Source: Nageia nagi (taxonomy: Eukaryota > Pinophyta). From it: a DNA stretch of 64,000 nt. The notes below the pieces were generated by a model. It was not told the DNA's origin. It did not search any database and worked only from the letters and a program-made list of their open reading frames with translations. Positions 62,971 to 64,000 of the stretch are shown here, piece by piece. A program made the translations under genes and the position numbers. The stretch spans positions 177,878,001 to 177,942,000 of the forward strand of contig JBITNC010000001.1 in NCBI GenBank assembly GCA_050084985.1. The letters run 5' to 3'. Each line of letters opens with the position of its first letter. Within the stretch, counting starts at the first letter, position 1.

Positions 62971-63055
62971 TTTTTTTTCCAAATTTTATGGTGTTGGTTG
63001 TGGGGTTTGAACCCCTCATGCATCTATGCTTCTCGTGAGCCAATCATTATCCCCT
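62971..63055 (-). mobile_element. Possible tRNA-derived SINE
   Basis: The minus strand reads ATTGGCTCACGAGAAG (A-box-like TGGCTCACGAG, near 63040), then GGGGTTCAAACCCC (B-box-like GGTTCAAACCC, near 63012). The 3' end has an A8 run (62978-62971). Box spacing of about 28 bases fits tRNA-derived elements. Only 85 bases long, so the call is tentative. Confidence 0.35.
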
Positions 63056-63269
63056 TGTGCCTTCTATGAACGAACACTTCCTGCACAGACCACTGCGACT
63101 CCAAACTCCCTTATGAGTTATCTTAAGAGTAGGGCCACCATTAGTAGGACCTTGTGGCTCCTTAATGAGATTACAATCAAGGTATAGGTGGCTTTGTTAC
63201 TAGTTCATCCAATAATCTCTCTACTCTACTCCTCCACCCACAGCCCACTACTCCCTTACCTATTGATTC

Positions 63270-63425
63270 CTTTCTATAAACTATGTTTGCATCATGCATC
63301 TTATCAAACAATTCTTAGGTCATGTGTATTCTTTCAAATTTTGCATATATGGCTATCAAGGCATTTACAATCATAACTTATGATGGAAAAACCAATTTCA
63401 ACTACTCTTTGATGGATGTCCATTT
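63270..63425 (-). pseudogene. PPR fragment
   Basis: The minus strand starts DIHQRVVEIGF near 63422 and shows a decayed repeat ending in a MHDAN.VS-like stretch. It closely resembles 42590-42770, so it is another copy of the same PPR fragment family. Confidence 0.55.
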
Positions 63426-63429
63426 TGAA

Positions 63430-64000
63430 ACCCTATTTAAAACCTCATGCCCATGTTCTAAATTCATCGCTTAGATTCCCTACTATTCTCTCCTACTATG
63501 TGTGTGGCTATGGCTCTAAAATGGAGCCTCTTCATCCCTATGGCTGCACCTCCAATCATCCCTCATAGCTAACCTTCCTTCCATGTTCCCATGCTAGAAG
63601 TAATTTTCTTAGTGGGAGAGTCATGTGACTATCAAAAAAATTATAGAGCGCATGTGCTTTGTCAGTAATGATACGACGTGAAGAACCCACCCAGTCAACC
63701 CTTTCTCAGCAAGTCATCACCCCTTCCTCCTCTATCTCATGTTAGCCTTGAGGATAAAAGGTGCTCAATGCATGCCATTCTAACATCATGTCTCCTTGCA
63801 TGGAACCTCAAGTGGTCTTGTGGCTTCACTCTCCCTTGAATGCTAATTACTTGCAAGTTATCTTTTTTATTATTTTTTTCTTCGCTTGCACATTTTATAA
63901 AACCTAGGAGAGCCATCATTAAAGCACCTAAAGCTTTTAATTTTTCACCAAGAGGATACTCTAAATTTAAATCACTCTACCTTGCCCATATAAATCTAAC
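63430..64000. other. Less AT-rich sequence, no gene recognised
   Basis: Composition is somewhat richer in C and G. A 60-codon minus-strand frame (63737-63919) shows no recognisable motif. It continues to the window edge. Confidence 0.35.

Noticed and set aside
62990-63045. tRNA gene suggested by the GGGGTTTGAACCCC palindrome
   Set aside because: No acceptor stem or anticodon arm can be built. Only the internal promoter-like boxes are present, so a SINE fragment fits better.

Overview
The window looks like nuclear DNA of a large, repeat-rich plant genome, most likely a gymnosperm. The background is very AT-rich, nearly everything between genes is decayed transposon or minisatellite, and only two short GC-richer islands hold intact genes. 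The conifer assignment is an inference from style (old LTR elements, DUF4283-type LINE ORF1 fragments, many dead PPR fragments), not from a diagnostic sequence.

The two intact genes are paralogous plant L-gulonolactone oxidase-like flavoproteins. Each has two exons with a phase-1 intron at the same position, a predicted signal peptide, an FAD-binding domain, an HWGK motif and a Cys-rich C-terminus. Gene 1 lies on + (21135-23736) and gene 2 on - (50143-52172). They converge across about 26 kb of repeat DNA and look like an old inverted duplication. Both introns hold a similar tRNA-like module with pol III box-like motifs, which suggests it was already in the ancestral intron.

Layout: 1-630, a broken unidentified reading frame; 4.9-8.2 kb, a dead LINE with a minisatellite-bearing insert in its reverse transcriptase; 9.1-18.4 kb, a minus-strand Ty3/gypsy element with long unequal LTRs, a decayed tRNA-Asp-type primer site, gag, protease and RNase H but no RT or integrase core; 19.1-19.6 kb, the C-terminus of a second type of non-LTR element; 20.4-23.9 kb, gene 1; 25.1-27.8 kb, minisatellite-bearing elements; 29.4-32.3 kb, a gypsy gag fragment and a LINE ORF1; 33-34.6 kb, minisatellites; 35.1-45.9 kb, CACTA-like ends with extensive PPR pseudogene fragments; 46-48.1 kb, LINE fragments; 50.1-52.4 kb, gene 2; 54.3-57.5 kb, three tandem copies of a roughly 1.05-kb unit; 58.3-60.7 kb, LINE ORF1 and gypsy gag fragments; 62-62.5 kb, a Copia-type LTR with TATA box and initiator-Met primer site; 63 kb, a SINE-like fragment and another PPR fragment.

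No rRNA gene, tRNA gene or CRISPR array was recognised. Coordinates of decayed elements are read by eye and approximate unless a motif is given.
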